Shown: positions 17,981 to 29,579, numbered from the stretch's first letter. The stretch is DNA of 64,000 nt from Pseudoxanthomonas sp. (GCF_002863005.1 NZ_PKDG01000021.1:38518-102517); one strand, 5' to 3'. The notes: a model not told the origin generated them from the sequence alone. Made by a program: numbers and translations.

Positions 17981-18745
17981 TTACAGAAACATCCCACCCG
18001 ACGCCTCGATGCGCTGCGCGTTGACCCAGCGGTTGGCCGGCGACAGCAGCGAGGCGACCACGCCACCGATGTCGTCGGGCACGCCGACACGGCCGAGTGC
18101 CGTCTGCGAGGCGACGAAGGCGTTGAGCTGTGCGTTGTCGCGCACGGCGCCGCCGCCGAAGTCGGTTTCGATGGCGCCGGGGGCGACGATATTCACGGCG
18201 ATGCCGCGTGCACCCAGTTCCTTGGCCTGGTAGCGCGTCAGCACTTCCATCGCACCCTTCATCGCCGCATACGCCGCGTAGCCGGGCAGCGCGAAGCGCG
18301 CCAGGCCGGACGAGATGTTGATGATGCGCCCGCCATCGGCGAGCAGCGGCAGCAGTGCCTGGGTCAGGAAGAACGGTCCCTTGAAGTGCACGTCGACCAG
18401 CGCATCGAACTGCGCCCGCGTGGTTTCGGCGAAGCCCGCGTGCACGCCCATGCCGGCGTTGTTGACCAGGTGGTCGACACGTTCGCGGCCCCAGGCGGTG
18501 AGGCGGGCACGCACGGCATCGGCGAAGCCGTCGAAGGTATCGCTCTGGCCGACGTCCAGCGGCAGCGCCGCGGCACGTTGGCCGAGGGCTTCGATCTCGG
18601 CGACGACGGCTTCGGCTTCCGCCTGCTGGCTGCGGTAGGTGATCAGCACGTCGTGGCCCTGGCGGGCGACGGCCAGCGCCATGTTGCGGCCCAGGCCGCG
18701 GCTGCCGCCGGTGATGAGGGTGAGGGGGGAGGTGGTCGGGGTCAT
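17981..18745 (-). CDS. short-chain dehydrogenase/reductase (SDR)
   Basis: A 254-aa classical SDR using NAD(P)H. Cofactor motif TGGSRGLG at residues 12-19; NNAGMG; catalytic Ser in NISSGLA; YAAYAAMKGAM gives the Y-x-x-x-K pair; substrate region ends VVASLLSPANRWVNAQRIEASGGMFL. The Arg in SRGLGR and the SRGLG context favour NADPH. Divergent from a LysR regulator with a 126-bp intergenic space, the usual arrangement of a LysR regulator and its target. Confidence 0.92.
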   Translation of the reverse strand: MTPTTSPLTLITGGSRGLGRNMALAVARQGHDVLITYRSQQAEAEAVVAEIEALGQRAAALPLDVGQSDTFDGFADAVRARLTAWGRERVDHLVNNAGMGVHAGFAETTRAQFDALVDVHFKGPFFLTQALLPLLADGGRIINISSGLARFALPGYAAYAAMKGAMEVLTRYQAKELGARGIAVNIVAPGAIETDFGGGAVRDNAQLNAFVASQTALGRVGVPDDIGGVVASLLSPANRWVNAQRIEASGGMFL

Positions 18746-18838
18746 GGCAGGTCTCCAGTGGGGAAGGCGGTGGATTCACCGTGGAGGCACTGTATTGGGC
18801 GGGATTGGGCGGATAAATCGGCTTAGACTGATTGGACC

Positions 18839-18855
18839 GTTCGCCAAGGGCGAAC
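18839..18855. promoter_or_regulatory. perfect inverted repeat upstream of LysR gene
   Basis: GTTCGCC-AAG-GGCGAAC, 7-bp arms and 3-base spacer, 17-33 bases upstream of the LysR ATG in the SDR/LysR divergent space. It could be an autoregulatory operator or a leader hairpin. Confidence 0.4.
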
Positions 18856-18871
18856 AATCGCCGGAGCCGCC

Positions 18872-19774
18872 ATGAATCGCCTCGATGCCATGCAGGCCTT
18901 CGTCCGGGTCGCCGAGATGGCCAGCTTCACCCGTGCGGCCGACAGCCTCGGCCTGCCGAAGGCCAGCGTGTCCACCGCCGTGCAGCAGCTGGAAGCCTGG
19001 CTGGGCACGCAGCTGCTGCACCGGACCACGCGTCGCGTGCAGCTCACCCAGGACGGGCAGGCCTTCTACGAGCGCAGCCAGGACCTGCTGGCCGACATGG
19101 ACGAGGTGCAGCACTTGTTCGCGCGTTCGCCGCAGGCACTGCGCGGCCGGTTGCGGGTGGACATGCCGGCGCGCTTCGCACGGCACTTCGTGCTGCCGCA
19201 CCTGCCGGCGTTCCTGCACGAGCATCCGCAGCTCGCGCTGGAACTGAGCTGCACCGACCGCCGCGTCGATGTCGTGCGCGAAGGCTTCGACTGCGTACTG
19301 CGCGTGGGCACGCTGGCCGATACCAGCCTGATCGCGCGGCCGCTGGGCCAGTTGCGCGTGGTGACCTGCGCGAGCCCGGCGTACCTGCAACGCCATGGCG
19401 TGCCGCAGTCGCCGGACGATCTGCATGCGCATCGGCTGATCCATTACTCCAGCCAGTTCGGCGGCAAGCCCGATGGGTGGGAATACTGGGACGGCACGCG
19501 CTACGCCAGCGTGCCGATGGAAGGCGCGCTGACGGTCAACAGTTCCGATGCGTACGAAGCGGCGTGCATCGCCGGCCTGGGCCTGATCCAGGCGCCGGTC
19601 GCGGGCCTGCGCACGCTGGTGGAACAGGGGCTGCTGGAGGAGGTGCTGCCGCAATACGCCGCGGAGCCGATGCCGGTGACGCTGCTGTATGCGCATCGCC
19701 GCCACCTGCCGCAGCGCGTGCAGGCCTTCATGGCGTGGCTGACGGAGACGACGCGGCCTTATCTGGATGCATGA
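18872..19774 (+). CDS. LysR-family transcriptional regulator
   Basis: A 300-aa LysR-type regulator. The N-terminal helix-turn-helix is clear (MNRLDAMQAFVRVAEMASF, AADSLGLPKASVSTAVQQLE, LLHRTTRRVQLTQDG), followed by the periplasmic-binding-like effector domain (LRVDMPARFARHFVLPHLPAF; VDVVREGFDCVLRVGTL; AACIAGLGLIQAPVAGL). The LSCTDRRVDVV and WEYWDGTRYASVPM segments place it with the CrgA/DsdC-like LTTR group that often controls divergent SDR or efflux genes. The effector is unknown; the divergent SDR is the likely target. Confidence 0.93.
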   Translation: MNRLDAMQAFVRVAEMASFTRAADSLGLPKASVSTAVQQLEAWLGTQLLHRTTRRVQLTQDGQAFYERSQDLLADMDEVQHLFARSPQALRGRLRVDMPARFARHFVLPHLPAFLHEHPQLALELSCTDRRVDVVREGFDCVLRVGTLADTSLIARPLGQLRVVTCASPAYLQRHGVPQSPDDLHAHRLIHYSSQFGGKPDGWEYWDGTRYASVPMEGALTVNSSDAYEAACIAGLGLIQAPVAGLRTLVEQGLLEEVLPQYAAEPMPVTLLYAHRRHLPQRVQAFMAWLTETTRPYLDA

Positions 19775-19792
19775 TCGCGACGCGTAGCGCGA

Positions 19793-21037
19793 TTACACCG
19801 TCTGGCGGTCGCGTGCGTCGGCGGTGGCGCGGTGTTTCACCAGCGCACGGAAGAACGGGCCGGTGAGCAGCGTCGACAACACGGCCAGGGTGACCAGCGC
19901 GGCGAAGGCGTGTTCGGACAGCAGGCCCTTGTCGCGCAGGATGGTGGCCGCGACGATTTCCATCAGGCCCTTGCATTGCAGCAGCGCGCCGACCGCGAGC
20001 GCATCGCGGCGCGACAGCGTGGCAGACGGCGGGCAGGTGATCACCGCGACCAGTTTGGCGGCCACCGCCACCACCAGCAGCGCGAGCGAGGCCTGCAGCG
20101 AAGCCCAGCCCAGCACGCTGCCATCGATCTTCAAACCGCTGTGGCCGAAGAACAGGGGGGCGATGCCGATCAGGGCTATCTGGCCGACGCGTTCGACCGG
20201 CACGCGACGCGACCAGGCCGGCGGCACCATCGCGCCGCCGAAATACGCACCGAGCAACGCATGCAGGCCGAGCTGGGAACTGGCCCATGCACCGGCGACG
20301 AGGAACAGCGGCAGCGCCATCCACATCGCCCACGCCGGCGGTACCGCCTGCGCGCGCTGCGCCAGCCGGCCTGCGAAGGCGAGCACCACGAGCGTGCCGA
20401 TCGCGAGTGCGGTGACCAGTGATGCACTGGCGAGCAGTGAGCCGCCTTCCGCCGCGAGCAACAGCAGGGCTAGTCCGGTCCACAGCACGGCGTCGTCGAT
20501 CACGGCGATGCGCAGGGCGATCTGGGTGAGCGGGCGGTGCAGCGGGCCGAGTTCGCGGATGATGCCGATCAGCACGGGCAGTGCGCTGACCGCGATGCAC
20601 AGGCCGATCGCGAGCGAGCCCATCCATGCGCCCCCCTTCGATGCCTGCCAGCCCGGCAAGCCGGTGAAGTAGTAATGCGCCGCCAGCGTGCCGGCGACGA
20701 AGGGCAGCAGCAGCGCCATGCCGGCGCTGGCGATGAAGCGCAGCGCCTGCGCACGCGGCAGCGGCGCGGCATTGGGCGCGCTGGGAAGATGCGCGGATTC
20801 GCGGGTTTCCAGGCCGGCGGTGAAGGCGAGCAGCAGCACGCCGAGGAAGCCGATCTGGTCGCCGAGCTTCGACGGCACGCCCCAGTCCGCGGGCAGCACG
20901 CCGGTGGCCGCCAGCAGCAGGCCGATGATGATCGGGATGACGGCGATCGGGATCGAGCGCGCCAGCAGCCGCCACGTAGCCCAGGCCAGGCCGATGAAGA
21001 TCAGGGCGTCGAGGGCGAGAGCGGTAAGGTCGGCCAT
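19793..21037 (-). CDS. cation:proton antiporter (CPA2, Kef/NapA type)
   Basis: A 414-aa integral membrane protein with about 12 segments. Features of the CPA2 monovalent cation:H+ antiporter family include IPIIIGLLLAATGVLP, GDQIGFLGVLLLAFTAGLET with E in the fourth segment, ALRIAVIDDAVLWTGLALLL carrying the paired D residues in the ion-binding region, and LLQCKGLMEIVAATILRDKG. No RCK/TrkA-N domain follows, so it is a bare Kef/NapA-like transporter probably exchanging Na+ or K+ for H+. It ends 18 bp past the LysR stop on the opposite strand (convergent). Confidence 0.9.
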   Translation of the reverse strand: MADLTALALDALIFIGLAWATWRLLARSIPIAVIPIIIGLLLAATGVLPADWGVPSKLGDQIGFLGVLLLAFTAGLETRESAHLPSAPNAAPLPRAQALRFIASAGMALLLPFVAGTLAAHYYFTGLPGWQASKGGAWMGSLAIGLCIAVSALPVLIGIIRELGPLHRPLTQIALRIAVIDDAVLWTGLALLLLAAEGGSLLASASLVTALAIGTLVVLAFAGRLAQRAQAVPPAWAMWMALPLFLVAGAWASSQLGLHALLGAYFGGAMVPPAWSRRVPVERVGQIALIGIAPLFFGHSGLKIDGSVLGWASLQASLALLVVAVAAKLVAVITCPPSATLSRRDALAVGALLQCKGLMEIVAATILRDKGLLSEHAFAALVTLAVLSTLLTGPFFRALVKHRATADARDRQTV

Positions 21038-21047
21038 GGCGGCGATG

Positions 21048-21972
21048 TTAGCCGCGCTCCGCGCGCGCTGTCGCCGGGTACTGGCGGGCGTAACGACGCG
21101 GTGGCAGGCCGGTGTGGCGATGGAACGCCATGCTGAAGGTGCTCACCGAGCGGTAGCCCACGTGTTCGGCCGCCTCGGCCACGCTGGCGTGGCCCTCACG
21201 CAGCAACGCGCGGGCCAGCGCCATCCGCCATGCGAGCAGGTAAGTCATCGGTGCCACGCCCAGCGCACGGCTGAATCGTTCGAAGTAGGCAGATCGCGAC
21301 AACGCGGCACGCTGTGCCAACTGCTCGACGGTCCACGCATGGGCCGGACGTGCGTGCAGCTCGCGCAGCGACGGTGCCAGGCGCGCATCGGCCAGGCCAC
21401 GCAGGAGGCCCGGAGGAGCGGACGCACCCGGCGTGGCGCGCAGGGATTCGACCAGCAGCAGATCCACCAGTCGCGACAGCACCACGGCGCGCCCCGGCCA
21501 GTCGTGGTCCGCTTCATCGCTCAACAGGGTCACGACGTTCGACAGCCGCGGTACGCCGCGCACGTGCACCAGGGTGGGCAGCAGCGAGGCGAGCAGCGCA
21601 GGCTCATGCGATTCGAAGCAGAACCAGCCGCCCAGCAATCGCACATCCGGCGGACCGTCCTGGCGGCCATGGCGGACGTCGCGGTCGGGCAGTGGATCGC
21701 GGGTGGGATCGATATGGGCGGGCAGCTGCGTTTGGCCATCGGAGAGCAGGAAGCCCGGTGTGGCCGGCAGTAGCACGAAATCGCCGGCTTGCAGTGTGAT
21801 CGGCTCTTCGCCGTCGACCGCCAGCACGCACCGGCCCTGCTGGACGATGCAGAAGCTGGGCTCGCCGAAGGTGGCGTAGCGCACGGCCCAGCGGCCCGGC
21901 GGCGCTGATGCCCTTGGAGAATGCCGCGTGGGGCCGCAGCAGGCGGACGATGTCGGAGAGGGGGTCGGACAT
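21048..21972 (-). pseudogene. AraC-family regulator with apparent +1 frameshift near the N-terminus
   Basis: An AraC/cupin_6-type regulator. The C-terminal ~100 residues hold the double helix-turn-helix (VEQLAQRAALSRSAYFERF, AEAAEHVGYRSVSTFSMAFH, GLPPRRY). The cupin-like N-terminal half reads well from RWAVRYATFGEPSFCIVQQG. The natural N-terminus, MSDPLSDIVRLLRPHAAFSKGISAAG, lies in another frame starting at 21972. One extra C on the plus strand within 21895-21897 (GGG on the minus strand) separates them; removing one base restores SAAGRWAVRY. It could be a sequencing error or a real inactivation. An alternative start in the second frame exists at 22067 but its leader is not AraC-like. It diverges from an SDR gene. 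Confidence 0.7.
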
Positions 21973-22069
21973 CCGGACGATCCGAGAAGAATGGTGGACG
22001 GAATGTAATGGAGCGTCCGGGGATGCTCGCCTATCGTGGCGGCCTGTTCAACCACCCGGGACGTCACCC

Positions 22070-22813
22070 ATGAAGACCATCCTCATCACCGGCTGCTCCT
22101 CCGGCTACGGCCTGCAGACCGCCCGCCACTTCCATGCCCAGGGCTGGCGCGTGATCGCCACCATGCGCACGCCGCGCCCCGAACTGCTGCCCAGCGACGA
22201 GCGCGTGCGCGTGCTGGCGCTGGATGTCACTGAGCCCGAAAGCATCGCCATCGCCCTTGAGGCGGCAGGCCCGCTGGACGTGCTGGTCAACAACGCGGGG
22301 TTGGGACTGTTCGGCGCGTTCGAGGCGACGCCGATGTCGACCGTGCGCGAGATCTTCGAGACCAACACCTTCGGCACGATGGCGATGACGCAGGCAGTGA
22401 TCCCGCAGTTCCGCGCGCGTCGTGCCGGCATCATCGTCAACGTCACCTCCAGTGCGACGCTGGCGCCGATGCCGCTGGTGGCGGCGTACACCGCCAGCAA
22501 GACGGCGATCGAAGGGTTCACCACCTCGCTCGCGCACGAACTGGGCGCGTTCGACGTGGCGGTGCGCCTGGTCGAACCCGGCTATGCACCCACCACGCGC
22601 TTCGCGGCGAACGGCGAGGAGCGCATGCGCGGGTTGGTGCCCGAAGCGTATGGACGTTATGCGCAGGACGTATTCGCGGGCTTCACCGATGCCAGTGCCT
22701 TCACCCTGGAAACCGATGTCGCGCAGGCGGTCTGGGCCGCGGTCCATGACGCCAGCGGGCACCTGCGCTTCCCCGCAGGCGCGGATGCCGTGGCGCTGGC
22801 GGCCGCGCGCTGA
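22070..22813 (+). CDS. short-chain dehydrogenase/reductase (SDR)
   Basis: A 247-aa SDR. TGCSSGYG cofactor motif at the N-terminus, LDVTEPES, NNAGLGLFG, NVTSSATLAPMP with catalytic Ser, and YTASKTAIEGF giving Y-x-x-x-K. The TGCSSGxG form and IVNVTS pattern match the subgroup annotated as 'SDR family oxidoreductase' near AraC regulators. It diverges from the frameshifted AraC gene and is its likely target. A candidate -10 TATCGT followed by GGCGGCC lies ~35 bp upstream. Confidence 0.92.
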   Translation: MKTILITGCSSGYGLQTARHFHAQGWRVIATMRTPRPELLPSDERVRVLALDVTEPESIAIALEAAGPLDVLVNNAGLGLFGAFEATPMSTVREIFETNTFGTMAMTQAVIPQFRARRAGIIVNVTSSATLAPMPLVAAYTASKTAIEGFTTSLAHELGAFDVAVRLVEPGYAPTTRFAANGEERMRGLVPEAYGRYAQDVFAGFTDASAFTLETDVAQAVWAAVHDASGHLRFPAGADAVALAAAR

Positions 22814-22822
22814 GCGTGTGCC

Positions 22823-23215
22823 TCAGATTCCGTAATCCGGCAACGTCGCTTCGTCGTGAAAGTAGCGCCCCATCAGGAGCGTGGGGAAGACGGGCAGCCG
22901 CATCAGCAGCGTCGCGTAGTCGCGAAGGCGCACACCCAGGGCCGTCTTCAGCACGCTGGACGGATACCCGCCACGGGTACGCCCGGCGGCATCCACCATG
23001 CGCAACGCGTCGGCAACGTGCTGTTGCTCCAGCAGTGCGGGCAGCAAACCCATCTTTTCCAGCGCGTCGTAGCCGATGTCCCAGAGGTTGATGACGAACC
23101 CGACGCTGCGCAGCCGGGGCGCACGCTCCACCAGCGTCACATCATGGCCGAGCCTGTGCAGCCAGTAGGCGAGGGCGGTGCCCCCGATACCCGCTCCGTT
23201 GATGACGACTTTCAT
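22823..23215 (-). pseudogene. FAD-dependent monooxygenase remnant with large internal deletion
   Basis: A 130-aa frame that joins two ends of a ~380-400-aa flavin monooxygenase. Residues 1-85 are the FAD-binding Rossmann start (MKVVINGAGIGGTALAYWL, VTLVERAPRLRSVGFVINLW). From about residue 88 the sequence jumps to what looks like the family's C-terminus (VRLRDYATLLMRLPVFPTLLMGR, ending LPDYGI). The middle substrate domain and the DG and GD FAD motifs are missing. The reading frame stays open across the join, so a short protein may still be made, but it should not be an active monooxygenase. Confidence 0.7.
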
Positions 23216-23445
23216 CGACACGTCTACCCGTAGGTCGAATCCACACGCAACCAGTATCGGAGATGCCCGCAGGGTGTCGCGGTGGCTCCCCCGAACGACA
23301 AGCGCATACAGCAATGTGGAGACGGCGTGAGGAGCTCTGGAAGGGACGCTTACGTCCTGCGCGTCGTTGAATCCGCTTCGACCACTCATGCGTAACGCAC
23401 GTGCCTACAGTCGGTAGGCGTCATTTGCTCTGATGGGAGAGGGAC

Positions 23446-24228
23446 ATGCAGATCAAACTTCTTGGCGCTGCCTTGCTGATGGCGGCAGCGCCGGCGTTCG
23501 CAACGGGTCCCGAGCAGGGAAAATTCTCGATGTCGGTGCTCGGTGGCGTCGACATGCCGGTCAGCGGCGACGTCCACACCGGCGCTGTGGCGCCAGTGCC
23601 GGATCTCGGCCCGTTGAATCCCGCACTGGCAGGCGTCAGCGCGGAGTTGCGCATCCGCTCCCGCAGCCACGATCAGATCTACGGCAACGCCATGTCCTGG
23701 GGTCTGGAAGCGGGCTATGGACTGAGTGACCGCAGCGAAGTATTCCTCCAGGCCAGGGAGACCAGCGCCGATGATGGTCGCGTGCGCGTCGGTGCCGCCT
23801 ATGTGCCGGCGCTCGATACCGAGCTGGACGTCTTCGGCAGGTTCTCGGGCTATAACGCGTACACGTGGGAGGTGGGCTACCGGCACTTCTTTGGCGACGG
23901 TCGCCGGGTCAGGCCGTTCATCGCGGCGCGAGTCGGCGCGACTGAAACCGACGACATCCGGGCCACCTTCGAGATTCCCGACGCTGCGATCACGATTCCG
24001 AACGCGCCGTTCTACAAGAAGGACTGGGCGCTGAGCGGCGGACTCGAAGCCGGTGCGCAGATCTCGTTCACCGAACGCTTCAGCATGACGCTCGCCGCAG
24101 GGGTGAACTACATCGGCGATCTTTCCGACGACGATTCCGCGATCGCCGGACTCGGTCTGGCATCCATCAACGACACCGGCAGCCGCGTCTCGGTGCCGCT
24201 TTCCATCACTGGCCGGTGGGACTTCTGA
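23446..24228 (+). CDS. outer-membrane beta-barrel-like protein, copy 1
   Basis: A 260-aa exported protein. Signal peptide residues 1-19 (MQIKLLGAALLMAAAPAFA). The mature protein has alternating strands typical of an outer-membrane beta barrel and ends in a C-terminal F after beta strand SVPLSITGRWDF. It is closely related along its length to 61976-62761: both share VSGDVH/ISGDVH, AVAPVPDLGPLNPALAGVSA, a TETDDI or TQTDDI segment and LASINDTG/LGSINDTG. Family and ligand are not recognised; a porin-like or surface role is inference. GGAG lies 7-10 bases before the ATG. Confidence 0.8.
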   Translation: MQIKLLGAALLMAAAPAFATGPEQGKFSMSVLGGVDMPVSGDVHTGAVAPVPDLGPLNPALAGVSAELRIRSRSHDQIYGNAMSWGLEAGYGLSDRSEVFLQARETSADDGRVRVGAAYVPALDTELDVFGRFSGYNAYTWEVGYRHFFGDGRRVRPFIAARVGATETDDIRATFEIPDAAITIPNAPFYKKDWALSGGLEAGAQISFTERFSMTLAAGVNYIGDLSDDDSAIAGLGLASINDTGSRVSVPLSITGRWDF

Positions 24229-24366
24229 AGCTCGACGTCAGCAGCTTGGCTCAGGCTATAGGGTTTAGTGCTGTTTCCATGGAAGGCTATGCCAGGAGCC
24301 GAAGCCCAACGTCGTCAGCGGGTGACGCAATGGAGTTCCAACAGGCGGTCACCTCCGTTGAATCAG

Positions 24367-24393
24367 GCCGATGTCCGCTTCGCGGACATCGGC
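24367..24393. terminator. strong hairpin after the 23446-24228 gene
   Basis: Perfect 12-bp stem GCCGATGTCCGC / GCGGACATCGGC with a 3-base TTC loop. No T-tract follows on the plus strand, so termination is uncertain. Confidence 0.45.
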
Positions 24394-24423
24394 TCGCCCT
24401 TGACTACCCAGCGAAGGTCGCAA

Positions 24424-24453
24424 GAAGAAGCCCCGCTTTGGCGGGGCTTCTTC
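24424..24453. terminator. bidirectional terminator between outer-membrane protein and gcvP
   Basis: Perfect 13-bp stem GAAGAAGCCCCGC / GCGGGGCTTCTTC with loop TTTG. It lies 20 bp beyond the gcvP stop on the minus strand, where TTCTTCTTGC follows, and it may also serve the rightward gene. Confidence 0.85.
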
Positions 24454-24472
24454 GTCATCCAAGGCGCCTCGC

Positions 24473-27367
<2,895 letters not shown>

Positions 27368-27420
27368 GGCAGGCATCCGGAAGGGCGAATAGGGCCAGCG
27401 TGCGGAAGCCGCACGTGGGG

Positions 27421-27625
27421 TGCCCCTCTGTCCTTTTGCCTGAGAGTTTGGAAGCGCGCCGACGAGGAGGTCGCGTGCTTCGTGCCCCTTCGGCGCCGGT
27501 GCGGCCACGAGGGCGACCGGTCTCTCCAGAGTGTTTGCGGCAGCGGTGGTATCGGGCCTGAGCGATTACGGGCGTTTGCGCCTTCGGCAGCACGTCGCGG
27601 GCGACGGGCTTCTCCCACCTGGTCT
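27421..27625 (-). promoter_or_regulatory. tandem glycine riboswitch upstream of gcvP
   Basis: Minus-strand sequence matches the two-aptamer glycine riboswitch. Aptamer 1 (~27550-27625) has GGTGGGAGAAG, then GCCGAAGGCGCAAACGCCCG and GCTCAGGCC. Aptamer 2 (~27421-27540) has TCTGGAGAGACCGG, GCGCCGAAGGGGCACGAAG and the hallmark AAACTCTCAGGCAAAAGGAC. Glycine binding normally turns on gcv expression. It lies 54 bp before the gcvP ATG. Confidence 0.92.
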
Positions 27626-27739
27626 TGCCGGCGGATTATAGCCCGTCGGGGCGGGCCACCGGCGGTTTGGGCTTACCATGTGCAGCCCGGCGCGGCCTGT
27701 TCATGCAGCCGTGCCGTGACTGTCCGGAGTTCCCCCGCA

Positions 27740-28993
27740 ATGAGTGCCCCCCACGCCATCTCCAACCGCCGCCTGGCCCTGCTGCTGGGCGGGCTGGCGA
27801 TGTTCGGCCCGTTTTCCATCGACACCATCTTCCCCGCGTTCCCGGCGATGGGCGCGCACCTGGGCGCGGACAAGGTGGCGATGCAGCAGACCATCAGTGT
27901 CTACCTGCTGACCTATGCGCTGATGAGCCTGGTGCACGGCCCGCTGTCGGACACGTTCGGTCGCCGGCGCGTGATCCTGGGCGGGCTGTGCGTGTTCCTG
28001 CTGGCGTCGGTGGGCTGCGCGCTGGCCACCGACATGGGCACGCTGCTGCTGTTCCGGGCCGTGCAGGGCCTGTCGGCCGGCGTCGGCTTCATCGTCGGCC
28101 GTGCGGTCATCCGCGATGCGCGCGATGGCGACGATGCGCAACGCCTGATGAGCCAGGTGTCGATGATCTTCGGCATCGCACCGGCGATCGCGCCGATCGT
28201 GGGGGGCTGGATCCTCGGCTGGAGCGCCTGGCCGATGATCTTCTGGTTTCTGGCCGGCTTCTCCCTGCTGCTGATCGTGGCCGTGGTGGGGTGGCTGCCG
28301 GAGACGCATCCGCCGCAGGCCCGCCTCAAGGTGTCCCCGCGCATCCTGCTGCGCGACTACGTGGGCATCGCGCGCAATCCGCGCTTCCTGCGGCTGGCCG
28401 CGGCGGGTTCGCTGAGCTTCGGGGGACTGTTCCTGTACATCGCCTCGGCGCCTGCATTCGTGATGGACCTGCTGCACCTGGACGAACAGCAGTTCGCGTG
28501 GCTGTTCCTGCCCACGATCGGCGGCATGGTGCTGGGTGCGTTCCTGTCGGGTCGTGCCGCCGGGCGCATCGAAGGCACCCGGCTGGTGAAGATCGGCTAC
28601 ACCTGCATGGCGTTGGCGATGCTGGCCAACGTGGGCTACAACGCCTGGGCCGGCGACCACATCCGCGTGCCGTGGGCGGTGCTGCCGATGATGCTGGCGG
28701 CGCTGGGGGTGGCGCTGGTCTTCCCGATCCTGACGCTGGCGATCCTCGACATGTATCCGCGCCAGCGCGGTGCGGCCTCGTCGCTGCAGGCCTTCAGCAA
28801 CCTGATCGTCAATGCCGTCATCGCCGGTGTGCTGTCACCGCTGTTGAGCCATCATGGCCTGCACCTGGCGCTCGGGATGGCCGGCTTCGTGCTGCTGGGC
28901 TGGCTGATGTGGCAGTGGGAAGCCCATGCCCACCGCCGCCGACTCGCGTGTCCGCGCAACCCGGCTGCGCTGGAACCCACCGATCAACTCTGA
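27740..28993 (+). CDS. Bcr/CflA-type multidrug MFS transporter
   Basis: A 417-aa major-facilitator transporter with 12 predicted helices. The Bcr/CflA (DHA1) subgroup is suggested by IDTIFPAFPAM in the first helix and loop, GPLSDTFGRRRVILGG for motif A, and FRAVQGLSAGVGFIVGRAVIRD for motif B/C. Such pumps export drugs such as bicyclomycin or sulfonamides, or amino-acid derivatives, using H+. The ATG at 27740 is chosen from the family N-terminus. It diverges from the gcvP riboswitch. A second small gene follows 18 bp downstream. Confidence 0.92.
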   Translation: MSAPHAISNRRLALLLGGLAMFGPFSIDTIFPAFPAMGAHLGADKVAMQQTISVYLLTYALMSLVHGPLSDTFGRRRVILGGLCVFLLASVGCALATDMGTLLLFRAVQGLSAGVGFIVGRAVIRDARDGDDAQRLMSQVSMIFGIAPAIAPIVGGWILGWSAWPMIFWFLAGFSLLLIVAVVGWLPETHPPQARLKVSPRILLRDYVGIARNPRFLRLAAAGSLSFGGLFLYIASAPAFVMDLLHLDEQQFAWLFLPTIGGMVLGAFLSGRAAGRIEGTRLVKIGYTCMALAMLANVGYNAWAGDHIRVPWAVLPMMLAALGVALVFPILTLAILDMYPRQRGAASSLQAFSNLIVNAVIAGVLSPLLSHHGLHLALGMAGFVLLGWLMWQWEAHAHRRRLACPRNPAALEPTDQL

Positions 28994-29011
28994 CGTCCTG
29001 CGAGAACTTCC

Positions 29012-29422
29012 ATGTCCATCCAGTCCAAGGCCCGCCGCGAGGCGAAGAAGCGCAAGGCGACCAAGGCGCACAACCAGGCACGCGCGAATGCACCGGCCAT
29101 CGAGCCGCATGCGGAACTGCGCAATCCCGAGGGCGAGCTGCTGGCCGGCGTGGTGCGCCAGGCCGGCGTATGGGTGCTGGGGCTCGACGGCCGCATCGCC
29201 GGCAGTTCCGACAGCGCGGCCGAAGTACTGGCGATGATCAAGCAGGCCGCCGCCCTGCACGAGGCACAGGGCCAGCCGGTGCGGCTGGTCTACTCGGACG
29301 AACTGCGCGACACCGCCGTGATCGAGGCGGCCGCGCAGGGGCTGACGCTGGAGCAGTTCGAGGCGCAGCTCGCCGAGCAGATGAAGGCCAGCAAGCCGGA
29401 CGCGGCGCCGGACGTGAATTGA
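29012..29422 (+). CDS. conserved-looking hypothetical protein (136 aa)
   Basis: A 136-aa soluble protein with a strongly basic N-terminal helix (QSKARREAKKRKATKAHNQAR) that could bind nucleic acid, a beta-rich centre (LRNPEGELLAGVVRQAGVWVLGLDGRIAGSS) and a helical C-terminus (LTLEQFEAQLAEQMKAS). No domain recognised. The start lies 18 bp after the MFS gene stop. Looks like a small conserved Xanthomonadaceae protein; function unknown. Confidence 0.72.
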   Translation: MSIQSKARREAKKRKATKAHNQARANAPAIEPHAELRNPEGELLAGVVRQAGVWVLGLDGRIAGSSDSAAEVLAMIKQAAALHEAQGQPVRLVYSDELRDTAVIEAAAQGLTLEQFEAQLAEQMKASKPDAAPDVN

Positions 29423-29438
29423 GTCGGTGCGCTTCTAT

Positions 29439-29579
29439 GTAGGAGCGACGTAAGTCGCGACCGCAGCGAGTCCATGCCGAGAACAAGGATGACTTGGAAA
29501 GCTTGGTCGCCGCCACCCTGCGTTTCTCGACCTTCATCGACAAGTCCATTCGTGCGGTCGCGACTGACGTCGCTCCTAC
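29439..29579. repeat. REPIN: inverted pair of REP palindromes
   Basis: Left arm 29439-29465 (GTAGGAGCGACGTAAGTCGC plus GACCGCA) and right arm 29553-29579 are inverted copies differing at one of 27 positions, with an 87-bp spacer. This is the classic REP doublet; it lies between convergent genes (29012 gene and 29576 gene) and reaches the last bases of the latter. Confidence 0.85.

Noticed and set aside
27673..27894. Leftward open frame opposite the MFS start
   Set aside because: Antisense to a clear transporter N-terminus and without homology.
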